NCBI GenBank assembly: GCA_017654935.2
Contig: CM065682.1
Location: forward strand, 36,871,938 to 36,935,937
Source of the DNA: Phymorhynchus buccinoides
Lineage: Eukaryota; Mollusca; Gastropoda; Neogastropoda; Raphitomidae
Reading direction: 5' to 3'
DNA length: 64,000 nt
The notes beneath the pieces are model-generated. The model had not been told where the DNA came from and made no database searches. It worked only from the letters and a program-made list of their open reading frames with translations. How positions within the stretch are numbered: the first letter of the stretch is position 1; each line of letters begins with the position of its first letter. Below are positions 46,068 through 56,913 of this stretch, piece after piece. The translations under genes and the position numbers were made by a program.

Positions 46068-46498
46068 TAAAGGGGCACATACCCTGACGGATGAGTATTT
46101 GCAAGAAACACATCGAGATCATCATGAAAACACCATTTACAGAGATCGCAACCCTCACTTTGCTCTGGTTTCCCAGAAATCAAATCGTCAAATCGGCAAT
46201 TCCTCCTTGGTGGAGGTGCTGGAGGAGTTTCGCTCACAAGGAAAATAGCTCAATTGTTGTGGGTTTTTTACTGCACTAAAAAAACTAACTTCAACCACAA
46301 TGAGTGACCTCCACCCACCCCATCCAAAATGGCTTCTCTCTCTGGCATAATTATCCGCCAAGGAGGAATCGCCGTTTTGACGGTTTGATTTCTAGAAAAC
46401 CCTAGCAAAGTGAGTGTTCCGATCCTTGAAAAGGCTGTCTTTCTGGTGATATCAACGTGTTTCTTGCAAAACCTCATCCGTCAGGGTCCACCTTTAAC
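46068..46498. mobile_element. Foldback family E, complete copy
   Basis: Left end ttaaaggggcacataccctg and right end cagggtccacctttaa are inverted. Both arms carry tttgc..agaaacac, actttgctctggtttcc and cgtcaaatcggcaattcctc in opposite orientation, so the arms are about 180 bp around a unique centre (46225-46330). Another fragment is at 28225-28375. Confidence 0.85.
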
Positions 46499-46864
46499 CC
46501 AGGGTAAGCAGTAGGTCCTTCTCCTTTCTATCTTTTTCTTTTAATTCTAATAAGGAATTCGCCCTCTTAGTTCCGTTGCGTCTATCGTCAGAAGTGGCGT
46601 CTACCACGTATGCCTCCAGATCCAGATGGACAATGCCTGGCCTCCAGGCTGGAGTCTCTACTTTCTGACATGTTCTTCCAGTGACAGAAGTGCACTGGAA
46701 TGCCAACGAGGTTCTGTTCAAATCTTCCAATTGGGGATGTTTATCCTGCCCCACGCTCAAAGTCTTCGTTAACGTTTAGACTGCAACTGGCGCACAGCTC
46801 ATGCTACATGCTATGTAAGTTCGTGTCATCCATTCCACCGGCACAACATGGCCTACTCCTAGTT

Positions 46865-47124
46865 TTACTGAATAGTGGAATGGGCTTTAACGTGTGCGCA
46901 AGATCTTTGTGCATGCGTTCGCAAGTGGGACCTCGGTTTTAAATCTCATCTGAAGGACTTTTTCCCCAACTGATGTCAGGTACCCATTTATACCTGGGTG
47001 GAGTGAGGAAAATAGGAGTAAAGTGCCTTTCCCAAGGACTCACCACTGTGACCCAAGCTGGATTCGAACTCGCAAACTGGACGGATTATGAGCAGCGACT
47101 CAACCAACTGAGCTACAGAGGCTC
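46865..47124 (-). mobile_element. tRNA-derived SINE
   Basis: On the minus strand the head has a tRNA-like A box (TAGCTCAGTTGG, 47104-47115) and B box (GTTCGAATCC, about 47059-47070), and the triplet CAT at the anticodon position. The acceptor stem does not pair properly and the sequence runs on into a SINE body (ccttgggaaaggcactttac ... aggtataaatgggtacctga ... gcgcacacgttaaagccc). It is therefore a SINE with an internal polymerase III promoter, not a tRNA gene. Confidence 0.88.
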
Positions 47125-48228
47125 CAATCAGTGATGTCCCGAGACTCCGGTCATAGGACATTGACCTATCAAGATTGAAAATGTTGTATTGTGATCTCAC
47201 CTGTCGGAACAAATGTCTTGATTACATTTTAACACAGTTGGCACACGTACTTTGTCATTCATTTCTGCAAAAGCCAGGACATTGTCCAATTGATTTATCT
47301 TATCTCAGGACAGTTTGTCCCATCACTTTTCAATCCTCGGTACATCCTTGAAGTGGTGCATGTGTGTGTACAAAATGGGTGGCACTTGATTCTACCAGTA
47401 TTCATTTAATGTAACAGAACAATTGAAATGAAACTTGGGATAAATAAGACGCTTCCTTTCCACCTAGAAAAAAAATAGGGGAGAGCACATCGTGAAAATT
47501 AGAGTTGTTTACCTTACTTACTGGGTCAAATACCATAGCAACAATGGCGTTGAAGACAAAGAGCCCCAGACCCACCACCACCTTTTTTTTTTTTAGATAA
47601 AAGAAAGAAAGAGGGAGAAATCCATGGTTACCATGCCAACACCTTTGATTTTGATGCATACTTCAAAATTAGCTTATTCTTCCGGAAGAAGCTTTTATTA
47701 GTTCAGTGCATTTTTTACTTTCAAATTATTGGGGAGCTTTGCTCCCTCCACCCCTCAGTCGAGCTGGTGGAACCCCTACCTCCTTGACTAAGTGATCCAT
47801 TTATGTGTATCATCATGAAAACTGGCAGAATCGTCTCCTTGTCACAACAATTCATTATGCCTGTTATAAAATGGCAAGCCATATATATATACAAATAGCC
47901 ACATTAATTTCCAGCTCCTTAGAAAAAAAATTCTGACTGTATTTTGTGAAAAATAATGAACAAATAAATCAGTCTGAAGATTGACAGAATTATAAATTCC
48001 TGATGTCTTGACAGTCACAGGTGCCTTCTCCCTCAGTTTCCCTTTGTCATGTGGCACATCATTAATTAGCTGGGGCAGAGCAGTTGGTCAAAGATGGGGG
48101 GGGGGGGGGGGGGCTTCTCTTTGGTTGGTCTAGGCGCTTTTGCCCCCTCCCCTTCCCAGAAGCTGATGACAATTTAAATGTACAAGATGCCACGAAATCC
48201 TCTCCTGGGAGAATGAGCTAAAACTGTG
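47125..48228. other. Intergenic, no gene seen
   Basis: Contains a short relative of the 13152-13654 insertion near 47470-47550 (gaaaattagagttgtttacc), a T-run at 47582-47595 and a poly-G run at about 48090-48112. No coding signal. Confidence 0.55.
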
Positions 48229-48570
48229 GCATGGATTTTGTTGAGGAACGTGAAATCAAAGGTGGTGTGGTAGATACATGGATTTTGTTGAGGAACGTGA
48301 AATCAAAGGTGGTGTGGTAGATACATGGATTTTGTTGAGGAACGTGAAATCAAAGGTGGTGTGGTAGATACATGGATTTTGTTGAGGAACGTGAAATCAA
48401 AGGTGGTGTGGTAGATACATGGATTTTGTTGAGGAACGTGAAATCAAAGGTGGTGTGGTAGATACATGGATTTTGTTGAGGAACGTGAAATCAAAGGTGG
48501 TGTGGTAGATACATGGATTTTGTTGAGGAACGTGAAATCAAAGGTGGTGTGGTAGATACATGGATTTTGT
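48229..48570 (+). repeat. 47-bp minisatellite, about 7 copies
   Basis: Period 47: tacatggattttgttgagga / acgtgaaatcaaaggtggtg / tggtaga, nearly identical copies. Confidence 0.97.
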
Positions 48571-49120
48571 CTGTTTTTTCTTCTTTTATTTCTTTTCTTT
48601 TGTCTTTTTTTTTTAATAATTAAGGACAAAGGGGGGGGGGAGGCAAAGCACCACTGTAACTCTCCCAAATCCACCTCTGAATAATATTCGACGAGCTTCA
48701 CTTTGAATCTAGAATTTAGAAAATATTGATGGGTTTTTTTCTCTTTATAATTTAAGATAATTACTGTCAAGATAATGTATTTCTTCATTTTTACCATAGA
48801 TTGTGTACTATACAATCTATGTTTTTTTTTACTCAGAATTGGATGGGCTTGTCCATAACCCACGACATAATATGTCTTTCACAGACCTGATGCTATTGTT
48901 GCTAAATTGGTTTTTTTAATTTTTAGTTTTCCTACACTTCTTGTCTGGAAGAGTAATTATGCTCTCTCTATTGGCCACTGCAACTAGGGTTATTAACGCC
49001 CTTGACAACGAGAATGAAGCCCTTGTTGGTCAGTATCCAAAAGGTTATTCACTCTATCTTGCAAAAGACAGCCATTTAGTGGTCTCAAATAGGGTTATTG
49101 GCAAGAGTTATGCCCTTGTT

Positions 49121-49325
49121 CAGACCTGTTTACCCCCTACACAAGTCTTGAGTAGTCTGGATAGCTGAAATGAGTAGTTTTAGTGCAAAATGTGTAGTTT
49201 TATTCATTAAACCATCAAACAATGTTCACTGAAAATGAGTAATTAGAGCATTATTTTCAATTCTGAATAGTAGAGGTCCAAATTGAGTAGAATACTACTC
49301 GAAAAGAGTAGAGTGAACAGGTCTG
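49121..49325. mobile_element. Non-autonomous transposon, CAGACCTG ends, 6-bp target duplication (copy 2)
   Basis: CAGACCTGTTTACCCC at the left and gagtgaacaggtctg at the right form imperfect inverted repeats. CTTGTT flanks both sides (49115-49120, 49326-49331). Internal gagtag motifs repeat. 205 bp, non-coding. Confidence 0.85.
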
Positions 49326-49338
49326 CTTGTTAATGTTT

Positions 49339-49722
49339 AAGCCGGCGACAGACTATGACTGCCTCATGTGACTCGATCAGGTCGTGACATTTCACCTTAT
49401 TTGCATACCATGCTGCTCGATCAGTCTGACTCAGTCGGGCCCAGTCAGGTGACAGGGTCGAATAAGGCGGGTTCTAAATTTCACTGATCGAGTCTGATCG
49501 AGTCAGATGGCTTGTGACCTCTTCTGTGCGGGAAACAAAATTTGGTCTACGTCTGCGACTTGAACAAATCCGGGTGTAGCTGCGAATTGGGATTCGGAAT
49601 GAGCGGCGTGAGCCACTGACAGCCCAGAAGATGGGACAGCAAAAAAAAAATAAAAAAATTTGGTCTACGTCACGACCTGATCGAGTCATATGAGGCAGTC
49701 CCATAGTCTGTCTCCAGCTTTA
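49339..49722. mobile_element. Inverted-repeat element G, split by a SINE
   Basis: gccggcgacagactatgact / gcctcatgtgactcgatcag / gtcgtgac at the left; gtcacgacctgatcgagtca / tatgaggcagtcccatagtc / tgtctccagc at the right. Inverted arms are about 55 bp, with further gatcgagtc motifs inside. Flanking bases tta/tta may be the target. Confidence 0.85.
49554..49654 (+). mobile_element. 5'-truncated SINE-like family D copy with target duplication
   Basis: Begins tgcgacttgaacaaatccgg and ends gatgggacagc plus an A-rich tail. It is flanked by AAAATTTGGTCTACGTC at 49537-49553 and 49655-49671. 5' truncation, A-tail and a 17-bp duplication are the signature of target-primed retrotransposition. Confidence 0.88.
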
Positions 49723-50564
49723 GTCAGTACTCAACCATCTACCAAGGGCATTCACTCAAGCAAAAGGTGATTGTTGCAGTGGCCATTATATAATATATAT
49801 GCGTTTTACACCAATTTCCTTATATATATAGTTATACTGTAAGTACTGCAAAAGATTACTATTGCCGTATATTGGTTAAATTTATATCAGTGATCAACAT
49901 TCTGTTATCATCCCTGATAGCGGAATTATCAGTTAACATACAAGTACTTGTGGCCTTGAAAGCAACTATTCAGATAATGCCAAGGTGATTTTTCATAGGT
50001 GTAGATTGCCTTGAATGAAGGCTATAGCATGCTTTAGGACAAGTCAGCTGCCTTTGTCAGTGTGACTGTGAGATAAGTTTGCATCAGATTATGGTAGTGC
50101 TTATCACACTTTATATAAGATGTTACTGTCCCAAGGGGTCATTGGTTTAGCAACTCTTTTGTAAGTAGAAAAGGGAGTATTTTATAACCACAGATGAATT
50201 ATAATTGAATTGGACTTATAATTTTGATTGTTTTCCAGCATTTGAATCAATCTAAAAGGAGGTAAATTTAACTGTTGAAAGTTTGAAGGTAAAAGTGAAA
50301 TATGGTCCTTTTTGGTAGTGGTTTTTTTTCGGAACGAAATGTTTTTATATAAAAAAAAATTGAATGAAAAACTATGAAATTAAATACGAAGGAATAAACC
50401 AATGACGAAAACAAAGATAGATTGTGGAATTTAAAATGAAAAAAATATCAATTAATTTTTGCTGATTATTAATGCTGTTTATGAAAAACATTCTTCTCTG
50501 TAATATGTTTTGGAGTTCTGTTAGTACAAAGCAACTATAAACTTGCAACTTTTTCATATTTCAG
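49723..50564. other. Upstream region of the desaturase gene
   Basis: AT-rich. No promoter motif I can defend. Since 50561-50564 reads as a splice acceptor (ttttcatatttcag), the true transcription start may lie here or further left. Confidence 0.5.
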
Positions 50565-50678
50565 AATTAATGGTCTGTGTCTAGGTAAAATCTGGAACCC
50601 AGCAACAAACAAGTGAATTTGTCAACATTGTGAAAAGGACGAGAATAAAACCAAGAATACAGAGAAATCAAAAAGAAA
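50565..50678 (+). other. 5'UTR part of desaturase first visible exon
   Basis: From a plausible acceptor to the start codon. It contains one upstream ATG at 50570 that opens a four-codon frame ending TAG at 50582-50584, and then no further ATG before the start. The context aaaATGG of the main start fits a good initiation site. Whether the UTR is spliced is inferred only from the pyrimidine-AG sequence. Confidence 0.5.
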
Positions 50679-50723
50679 ATGGGGAAAGGTGGCCAAGGGA
50701 CGCTTGATTCAGCTGGAAACGAG
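50679..50723 (+). CDS. Front-end fatty acyl desaturase, exon 1 (start)
   Basis: ATG followed by MGKGGQGTLDSAGNE and donor GTGCGT, phase 0. MGKGG is the characteristic N-terminus of animal FADS proteins (MGKGGNQGEG in human FADS2), which decides the start. FADS enzymes introduce double bonds between an existing one and the carboxyl end of fatty acyl-CoAs at the endoplasmic reticulum. Whether this one is delta-5 or delta-6 cannot be told from these exons. Confidence 0.88.
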
Positions 50724-51379
50724 GTGCGTATTGATTAAGATATATTGTAAGAATTATTTGTGCGTGTGTATGTGCGTCTGCGTGTGTATGCGTGCATTCG
50801 TGCATGGGGATGATGTCAATATTTATTCTGCCGTGACTTATTGTGGAATAGATTTTTAGCCTGTTTGTGTGAATTCTGTTATGAGTAAAGGTATCTAGAG
50901 TCGTTTAATTTTCAATTTATCTACCTTTACATTTCGTAGAAAAAATAATTTCCCTGCAGTCTATAAAGTATAATTAAAAATGTTTAGCTATGTACAAGTG
51001 AGTGGGAATGTTGCACGTGCTGTGCACCTCTATTAGAAACGCAACTTCAGCCCTGTTTTCCTCTTCTTTCCTGTATCTACTCTTCAATCTTAGTGTTAAA
51101 TAAGTGCCCACTAAATAGACGAATGATGGCCACTGCGAAACGGAGGAATCCTATTCGACGTGGACTAAATAGAATCTCTTCTTATCTCCCCAAATTGAGA
51201 GCATGACTTCATCGGATAAAAACCTGATTTAACAGTAAGTTTAATTTGATAATAATTACAGATGTTCTCCAAAGATGGAGCTGCAATGTGACTTTTGCAG
51301 TGACACGAGGGTTCATCTGTAAGTTTGGCAATGATCCTGCCATTTGTAATCTATAAGACATACAGATAAAATGGAGATA
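50724..51379. other. Desaturase intron 1, left part
   Basis: AT-rich; GT-rich at 50758-50805. Nothing recognised. Confidence 0.55.
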
Positions 51380-51723
51380 CCAAAGAAAACTTATAATTTG
51401 CGTTGACTCTAAATCTTTCCTTTTTAGCTTACGAAACTGGAAACATTAGGAGAGACTTGATTTTTTTTAATATCATATTCTTGATACATTCTATCATGGC
51501 TAAAGGAATTTTTGTAGAGCTTTGCTGGATTCCATCACATTGTGGTATTTATTGGAATGAAATAGCTGATAAATTAGCAAAAGAATGTGCCTTTAGAAAA
51601 CAGTACATTGAAACTGGAAAACATGAAATAAATTCAATATTAGAAGATTGTTTGAATAATGAAAAACTTCTTACGAAAAACAAAGCAAAAACCTCTTCAA
51701 TCTTCTTGGAATGTAAGTCATGA
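51380..51723 (+). pseudogene. LINE RNase H domain fragment
   Basis: IICVDSKSFLFSLRNW, then after a one-base shift RRDLIFFNIIFLIHSI, MAKGIFVELCWIPSHCGIYW and NEIADKLAKECAF. This is the ribonuclease H segment (DS..., W.PSH.GI.GNE.AD.LAK) carried by I/jockey-like LINEs. It lies inside the desaturase intron in the same orientation. Frameshifted and truncated. Confidence 0.82.
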
Positions 51724-51989
51724 CTCATGCCTGTCATGGTCACACAACTAACAAATTTCTATTCAATCTGTCAGTTATTCCATTTATAATGGAAGTTTGA
51801 CACAATAGTAACACTCATTATTATTATTACAGGCAGGCAAACAGTTTGTTTCAGTGAACATTACGTAAACCTGATGATAATAACCCGACTGCAAAATACC
51901 AAATACTGGTAAAAAACACACCAAAAAACAGTTGAACCACTCTCATCTTAAATGCAAGTCAACACGGAAGTAAATTGTACTTAGGTTAG

Positions 51990-52330
51990 TAATTTGTTGG
52001 TTAGTCTAGTGCATGATGTATATGGTGTCTCTTGTTTTTTGTCTTACCCTGGCTTAAAGACTCCAGGGATCATTCCAATTGCCGAAGCACTTGAACACTA
52101 TGTTACAAATACACCAGCTAGGGATGAGAACATTACGTGTGTGACCGTTTTTGATTACCCCGCCACGTGGGAGGATTTTAGATTGATGATGTTATGCTAG
52201 GAGCTTGTCATGGCTTAGGACAATCCCTGCACAACCATGCAGAACATAACATTTTGATGTAGCCTTGATGTTCTAGTTTATGTCGACTGGTCTGACACAG
52301 CCTCATGCCAAGGCGGGATGGTGTCTCAGT
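51990..52330 (+). repeat. Intronic duplication, left copy
   Basis: taccctggcttaaagactcc ... acattacgtgtgtgaccgtt ... gatgttatgctaggagcttg ... ggtctgacacagcctcatgc. It matches 52905-53215 with about 15 bp missing after ccacgtggg and several substitutions. Confidence 0.9.
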
Positions 52331-52619
52331 CTGAGACTAAGCAAAGACACTTTTTAGAGCTGCATAAGCTCTTAGTGTCTTTGAACTAAGTACTGTATCT
52401 TGACTCAGCTCGCTTGATGGTTTGGTGAATATGGTATGATGCGATGCATAAGTTGTTTTTTTCTTAGCACCAACATCACAAGGACAACTGTCCCCCATTC
52501 ATCTGGACACTTGTGCTTTTAGTTTACAAATCAACTTGCACCCAGATGTATTCTTTAAAAATGGCACAGGAACATTTTGGGACAACAGCATTGTAAGAAT
52601 CGAACTTTGTCTGTGTCAC

Positions 52620-52865
52620 TGTGTCGGAGCAAAGCTTACACCTGACAGGAAGGATTATTTAAAGTAATTTGTGTTTGCAGAAAAAGAAACCTTTTTTTTT
52701 AATGTGGATTTAGCAGAGCAAAGCGTACAGCTGGGAGAAAGTGGAGACTCACACAAACTTCTTCTTCTGCAAAAATTGTTCCCCCTTACAGAAAAACTAA
52801 ACAATTTAAGAACACAGATTTTGTAGAGCAAAGCCTATAGCTGGCAGGTGACAGAGACCCACATA
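52620..52865 (+). repeat. Degenerate copies of the exon 2 start
   Basis: Three segments resemble the acceptor/start of exon 2 (aggaaagcctacagctggca, 53253): gagcaaagcttacacctgac (~52626), gagcaaagcgtacagctggg (~52716) and gagcaaagcctatagctggc (~52826). The last two extend into gagac.cacac.aac(c)t, matching gcagacccacaaacataccaag. None has an intact AG acceptor followed by an open frame. Confidence 0.8.
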
Positions 52866-52904
52866 AACCTTGTTTTTGCTGGTCATTTTGTTAGCAAACA
52901 GACA

Positions 52905-53215
52905 TTGTTGTTGTATTACCCTGGCTTAACGACTCCAGGGATCATCCCAACAGCCGGAGCACTTGAACACTATGGTACAAAAGCAACAGCTAGGGATGAG
53001 AACATTACGTGTGTGACCGTTTTTGATTACCCCGCCATGTGGGCAGCCACACTCCAAATTTTCGGGGGATTTAAGACTGATGATGTTATGCTAGGAGCTT
53101 GTCATGGCTTAGGACAATCGCCGCACAACCATGCAGAGCATAACAACATTTTGATGTAGCCTTAATGTTCTAGCTTATGTCAACTGGTCTGACACAGCCT
53201 CGTGCCAAGGCGAAA
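52905..53215 (+). repeat. Intronic duplication, right copy
   Basis: Same sequence as 51990-52330, ending 37 bp before the exon 2 acceptor. It is stop-free for about 100 codons on the + strand, but the left copy has stops and I see no family motif, so I do not call it a gene. Confidence 0.88.
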
Positions 53216-53252
53216 ACAGACATTAACTTAATAAGCACGGTCTCTGTTTCAG

Positions 53253-53408
53253 AGGAAAGCCTACAGCTGGCAGGATGTGCAGACCCACAAACATACCAAG
53301 GACCAGTGGCTGGTGATTGAGGGCCAGGTATACAACATCACGGCCTGGGCCCGTAAACACCCCGGGGGCAGCCGTGTCATCGGTCACTACGCCGGTCAAG
53401 ATGCCACA
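53253..53408 (+). CDS. Front-end desaturase, exon 2 (cytochrome b5 domain)
   Basis: 52 codons, residues 16-67, phase 0 at both ends; acceptor GTTTCAG, donor GTAAGC. It encodes [34 protein letters not shown] and [15 protein letters not shown] (residues 51-54, 53358-53369) supplies the first axial haem ligand of the fused cytochrome b5 domain, which passes electrons to the desaturase di-iron site. WLVI..KVYNIT..W...HPGG and RVIGHYAG(E/Q)DAT are almost invariant in FADS proteins. Confidence 0.96.
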
Positions 53409-53602
53409 GTAAGCTTGTTTTATTTTGGAATATTTTGGACTTTGCGCACCACCACCACCCCAAACATGAAATGTTTCTTTTCACTGAGAAGAATTAACAT
53501 TCTGCCATTCTTGGAAAAGAGATGGGGTTAGGATCAGCCTAGGATTATTTTCATAAAAATTAAAGAGGCAGACTTTGAGAGTGATGGTCATAAACATGAG
53601 GG

Positions 53603-55190
53603 GACATACCATCAGGACAGTAAAATTTTAACTCACTGCCATACCGCCAGGACAGTATATTAAACTCACTGTCATACCATCAGGACAGTACTTTAAACTC
53701 ACTGTCATACCATCAGGACAGTACTTTAAACTCACTGCCATACATCCAGGACAGTATTTTAAACTCAATGTCATACCATCAGGACAGTACTTTAAACTCA
53801 CTGTCATACGTCCAGGACAGTATTTTAAACTCACTGTCATACCATCAGGACAGTACTTTAAACTCACTGCCATACCATCAGGACAGTACTTTAAACTCAC
53901 TGCCATACGTCCAGGACAGTATTTTAAGCTCAATGTCATACCGCCAGGACAGTATTTTAAACTCAATGTCATACCATCAGGACAGTATTTTAAACTCAAT
54001 GTCATACCATCAGGACAGTACTTTAAACTCACTGTCATACCATCAGGACAGTACTTTAAACTCACTGCCATACGTCCAGGACAGTATTTTAAACTCAATG
54101 TCATACCGCCAGGACAGTATTTTAAACTCACTGTCATACCATCAGGACAGTATTTTAAACTCAATGTCATACCATCAGGACAGTACTTTAAACTCACTGT
54201 CATACCATCAGGACAGTACTTTAAGCTCAGTGTCATACCATCAGGACAGTACTTTAAACTCACTGTCATACCATCAGGACAGTACTTTAAACTCACTGTC
54301 ATACCATCAGGACAGTACTTTAAACTCACTGTCATACCATCAGGACAGTACTTTAAACTCACTGTCATACCATCAGGACAGTACTTTAAACTCACTGTCA
54401 TACCATCAGGACAGTACTTTAAACTCACTGTCATACCATCAGGACAGTACTTTAAACTCACTGTCATACCATCAGGACAGTACTTTAAACTCACTGTCAT
54501 ACCATCAGGACAGTACTTTAAACTCACTGTCATACCATCAGGACAGTACTTTAAACTCACTGTCATACCATCAGGACAGTACTTTAAACTCACTGTCATA
54601 CCATCAGGACAGTACTTTAAACTCACTGTCATACCATCAGGACAGTACTTTAAACTCACTGTCATACCATCAGGACAGTACTTTAAACTCACTGTCATAC
54701 CATCAGGACAGTACTTTAAACTCACTGTCATACCATCAGGACAGTACTTTAAACTCACTGTCATACCATCAGGACAGTACTTTAAACTCACTGTCATACC
54801 ACCAGGACAGTACTTTAAACTCACTGTCATACCATCAGGACAGTACTTTAAACTCACTGTCATACCATCAGGACAGTACTTTAAACTCACTGTCATACCA
54901 TCAGGACAGTACTTTAAACTCACTGTCATACCATCAGGACAGTACTTTAAACTCACTGTCATACGTCCAGGACAGTATTTTAAACTCAGTGTCACACCGC
55001 CAGGACAGTACTTTAAACTCACTGTCATACCATCAGGACAGTACTTTAAGCTCAGTGTCACACCGCCAGGACAGTACTTTAAACTCACTGTCATACCATC
55101 AGGACAGTACTTTAAACTCACTGTCATACCATCAGGACAGTACTTTAAGCTCAGTGTCACACCTTACGGGACAGTACTTTTAAACTCGCA
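53603..55190 (+). repeat. 33-bp minisatellite, about 48 copies
   Basis: Period 33; the unit contains catacc(a/g)tcaggacagtac and tttaaactcact. Variants include cgtccagg, cgccagg, tatttt and agctca. Because 33 is a multiple of three, the array stays open over about 500 codons on both strands with an 11-residue repeat; that is a by-product of the period. It lies in intron 2 of the desaturase. Confidence 0.97.
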
Positions 55191-55436
55191 AAGCGCTCTC
55201 CCCTTTCCGCTGAGTAATAGCCTTCATAGGCTCCTTCAACGTAACTGATACAGATACAGGGGGATGTCTAAAGTACAAGCACAACTTTGCTAAAAAATTT
55301 CTCTGCTAAATTTTTCCAGAAAGAGAGAGAGAAAAATGTGTGTTGTAGAGAGTATTGCACTTTTTTTTTTTTTTTTAGTGAATAAGGAATTGAATACAAT
55401 TCTGAAAATAAATCTGTGAATTTATTAAGTGAGTCA

Positions 55437-55684
55437 TTAACGCTTTCGCCGCCAGCCATTTTTCAGCACAAAAAAATTCCATTAAACGTACCTGGATAGA
55501 AAAAAAAAATTGTCTGTTATATTCGGGATTCCTCTTTGACATATTTAAAATAAAGCCTATCCCCACCTCCCAAAATGAAGAGAACAGGATCTTTGGATAA
55601 CAGACCCTGATTTGATGCCTTTTAGTGACATGGGTGTTAAATCATTGTGGTGCAAAAATGCGACGTTGGCGGTGAAAGGGTTAA
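55437..55684. mobile_element. TTAA-type MITE family H, short copy
   Basis: TTAA then cgctttcgccgccagccatt; right end gacgttggcggtgaaaggg then TTAA. It is 240 bp inside the TTAAs. It is collinear with 59273-59876 apart from the element nested there. Confidence 0.88.
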
Positions 55685-55753
55685 AAGTTGAATATAGTTG
55701 AGTTTATCCCAACCTTTCTTTCAAAGAAACAATAATATTACATGAGTTATCAA

Positions 55754-55920
55754 ATGCCATATTTTACGGACTATAAGGTGCATCTTATTTTTAGCACCCC
55801 CCCTCCAATTTTTCTTCAAAATCTTTTTTTTAATCATGTTAGTCATATTATGAGGCACAAGAATCTCAGTTTTGGGAAAAAGTAATATCAATATTGCCTA
55901 ATAATCCATATTATACCGAT
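55754..55920 (+). mobile_element. MITE family B relative
   Basis: gccatattttacggactata then aggtgcatctta at the left; cctaataatccatattata at the right; internal tagtcatattatgaggc as in other copies. Confidence 0.65.
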
Positions 55921-56772
55921 CTACAAGTAGTGCTAAAGAGGCCTGCCAGCCGTGAGATATAAAACAATATCCAGAGATATATGCATATATTAACCCATAG
56001 GCTTAGTGTAAACGCGCGTGAGAAAAGGTGCAAGAATACACCGTTGCTATTAGAAACTTGACGTCACAGTTATATATCTCACGGCTTGACATAGCATTCT
56101 CACACATCAAGGTACACTCGCACACTACTATCTGCAGTACTCAAACCATATTTTCTTTATTTGCATCAAGTGATGTTTAGTAAAACAAAAAGCACAAACA
56201 TACTCCTAACCCTATGCCTTAACCCGATAAATGCAAAAGGTTGTTTCTGATGAACATATTTACATTAAAAAAAATTGTGAAGAGTAACTGTTAGTGAAAT
56301 TGCAAATGATAAAAATAGCGGCTAGCAACCAGATACTCAGGGTATAGTCACTGCAAATAGAGCCTTCTTAGCGGGACACCCAAAAACGTCATCATAGTGA
56401 ACTTACGCAATCACTGAAATTACGTCATTGAAAGTCGTCATTAGCTAAATGACAATAACTATGGCCTAAGTGAGTGCATTAAAAAAGAATGTCATTGTAA
56501 AGGCTATTTTTTATACAGCTAAGCCCCTACGGTTCATGTTTCTATCAATGATCAGTTTCCTTTCATAATGTATCACTTGTGCAAGATCAAAATAGCTCAC
56601 GACTTTCTAGCTTGGAGAACTATATTATTGGTGGATGAGTGGGATTTTCATGCTATGGTGAAGTGGTTAGTATTATTTAGAAGATCTGCATGCACGACGT
56701 CTCGCTTCTTAGTTGCGTGTTTGATTATCAGCTGATTTTATCTGAAAGAGGTAAAATATTGGTATATAATCA

Positions 56773-56913
56773 TTATTATGATTTTGCTGTGGGATATTGC
56801 TTTTATCCTATTTCTCGAGACCTTGATGTTTATCCTATTCGGTCTTCGACCTCATAGGATAAACAGGTCTCTCGAAATAGGATAAAAGCAATATCCCACA
56901 GCAAAGTCATAAT
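56773..56913. repeat. Near-perfect palindrome, arms about 65 bp
   Basis: ttgctgtgggatattgcttt / tatcctatttctcgagacc / gtttatcctat is followed, after a loop around cggtcttcgacc, by its reverse complement. The few mismatches are ttttgc/gcaaag, ctcgag/ctcgaaa and a ttgat insertion. It lies in desaturase intron 2. Confidence 0.95.

Noticed and set aside
47052..47124. Possible tRNA-Met gene on the minus strand
   Set aside because: A and B boxes are present, but the stems do not pair well and the sequence continues into a SINE body.
51403..51723. Host RNase H-like gene
   Set aside because: The WIPSHCG..WNEIADKLAK motif is that of LINE-encoded RNase H, and the frame is shifted and truncated within an intron.
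52848..53159. 103-codon open frame before desaturase exon 2
   Set aside because: Its duplicate at 51990-52330 carries stops and deletions; no conserved motif. Treated as duplicated intron.
53628..55183. Very long open frames (about 470-510 codons) on both strands
   Set aside because: They are produced by a 33-bp tandem repeat whose period is a multiple of three. There is no domain, no non-repeat coding flank, and they sit in an intron.
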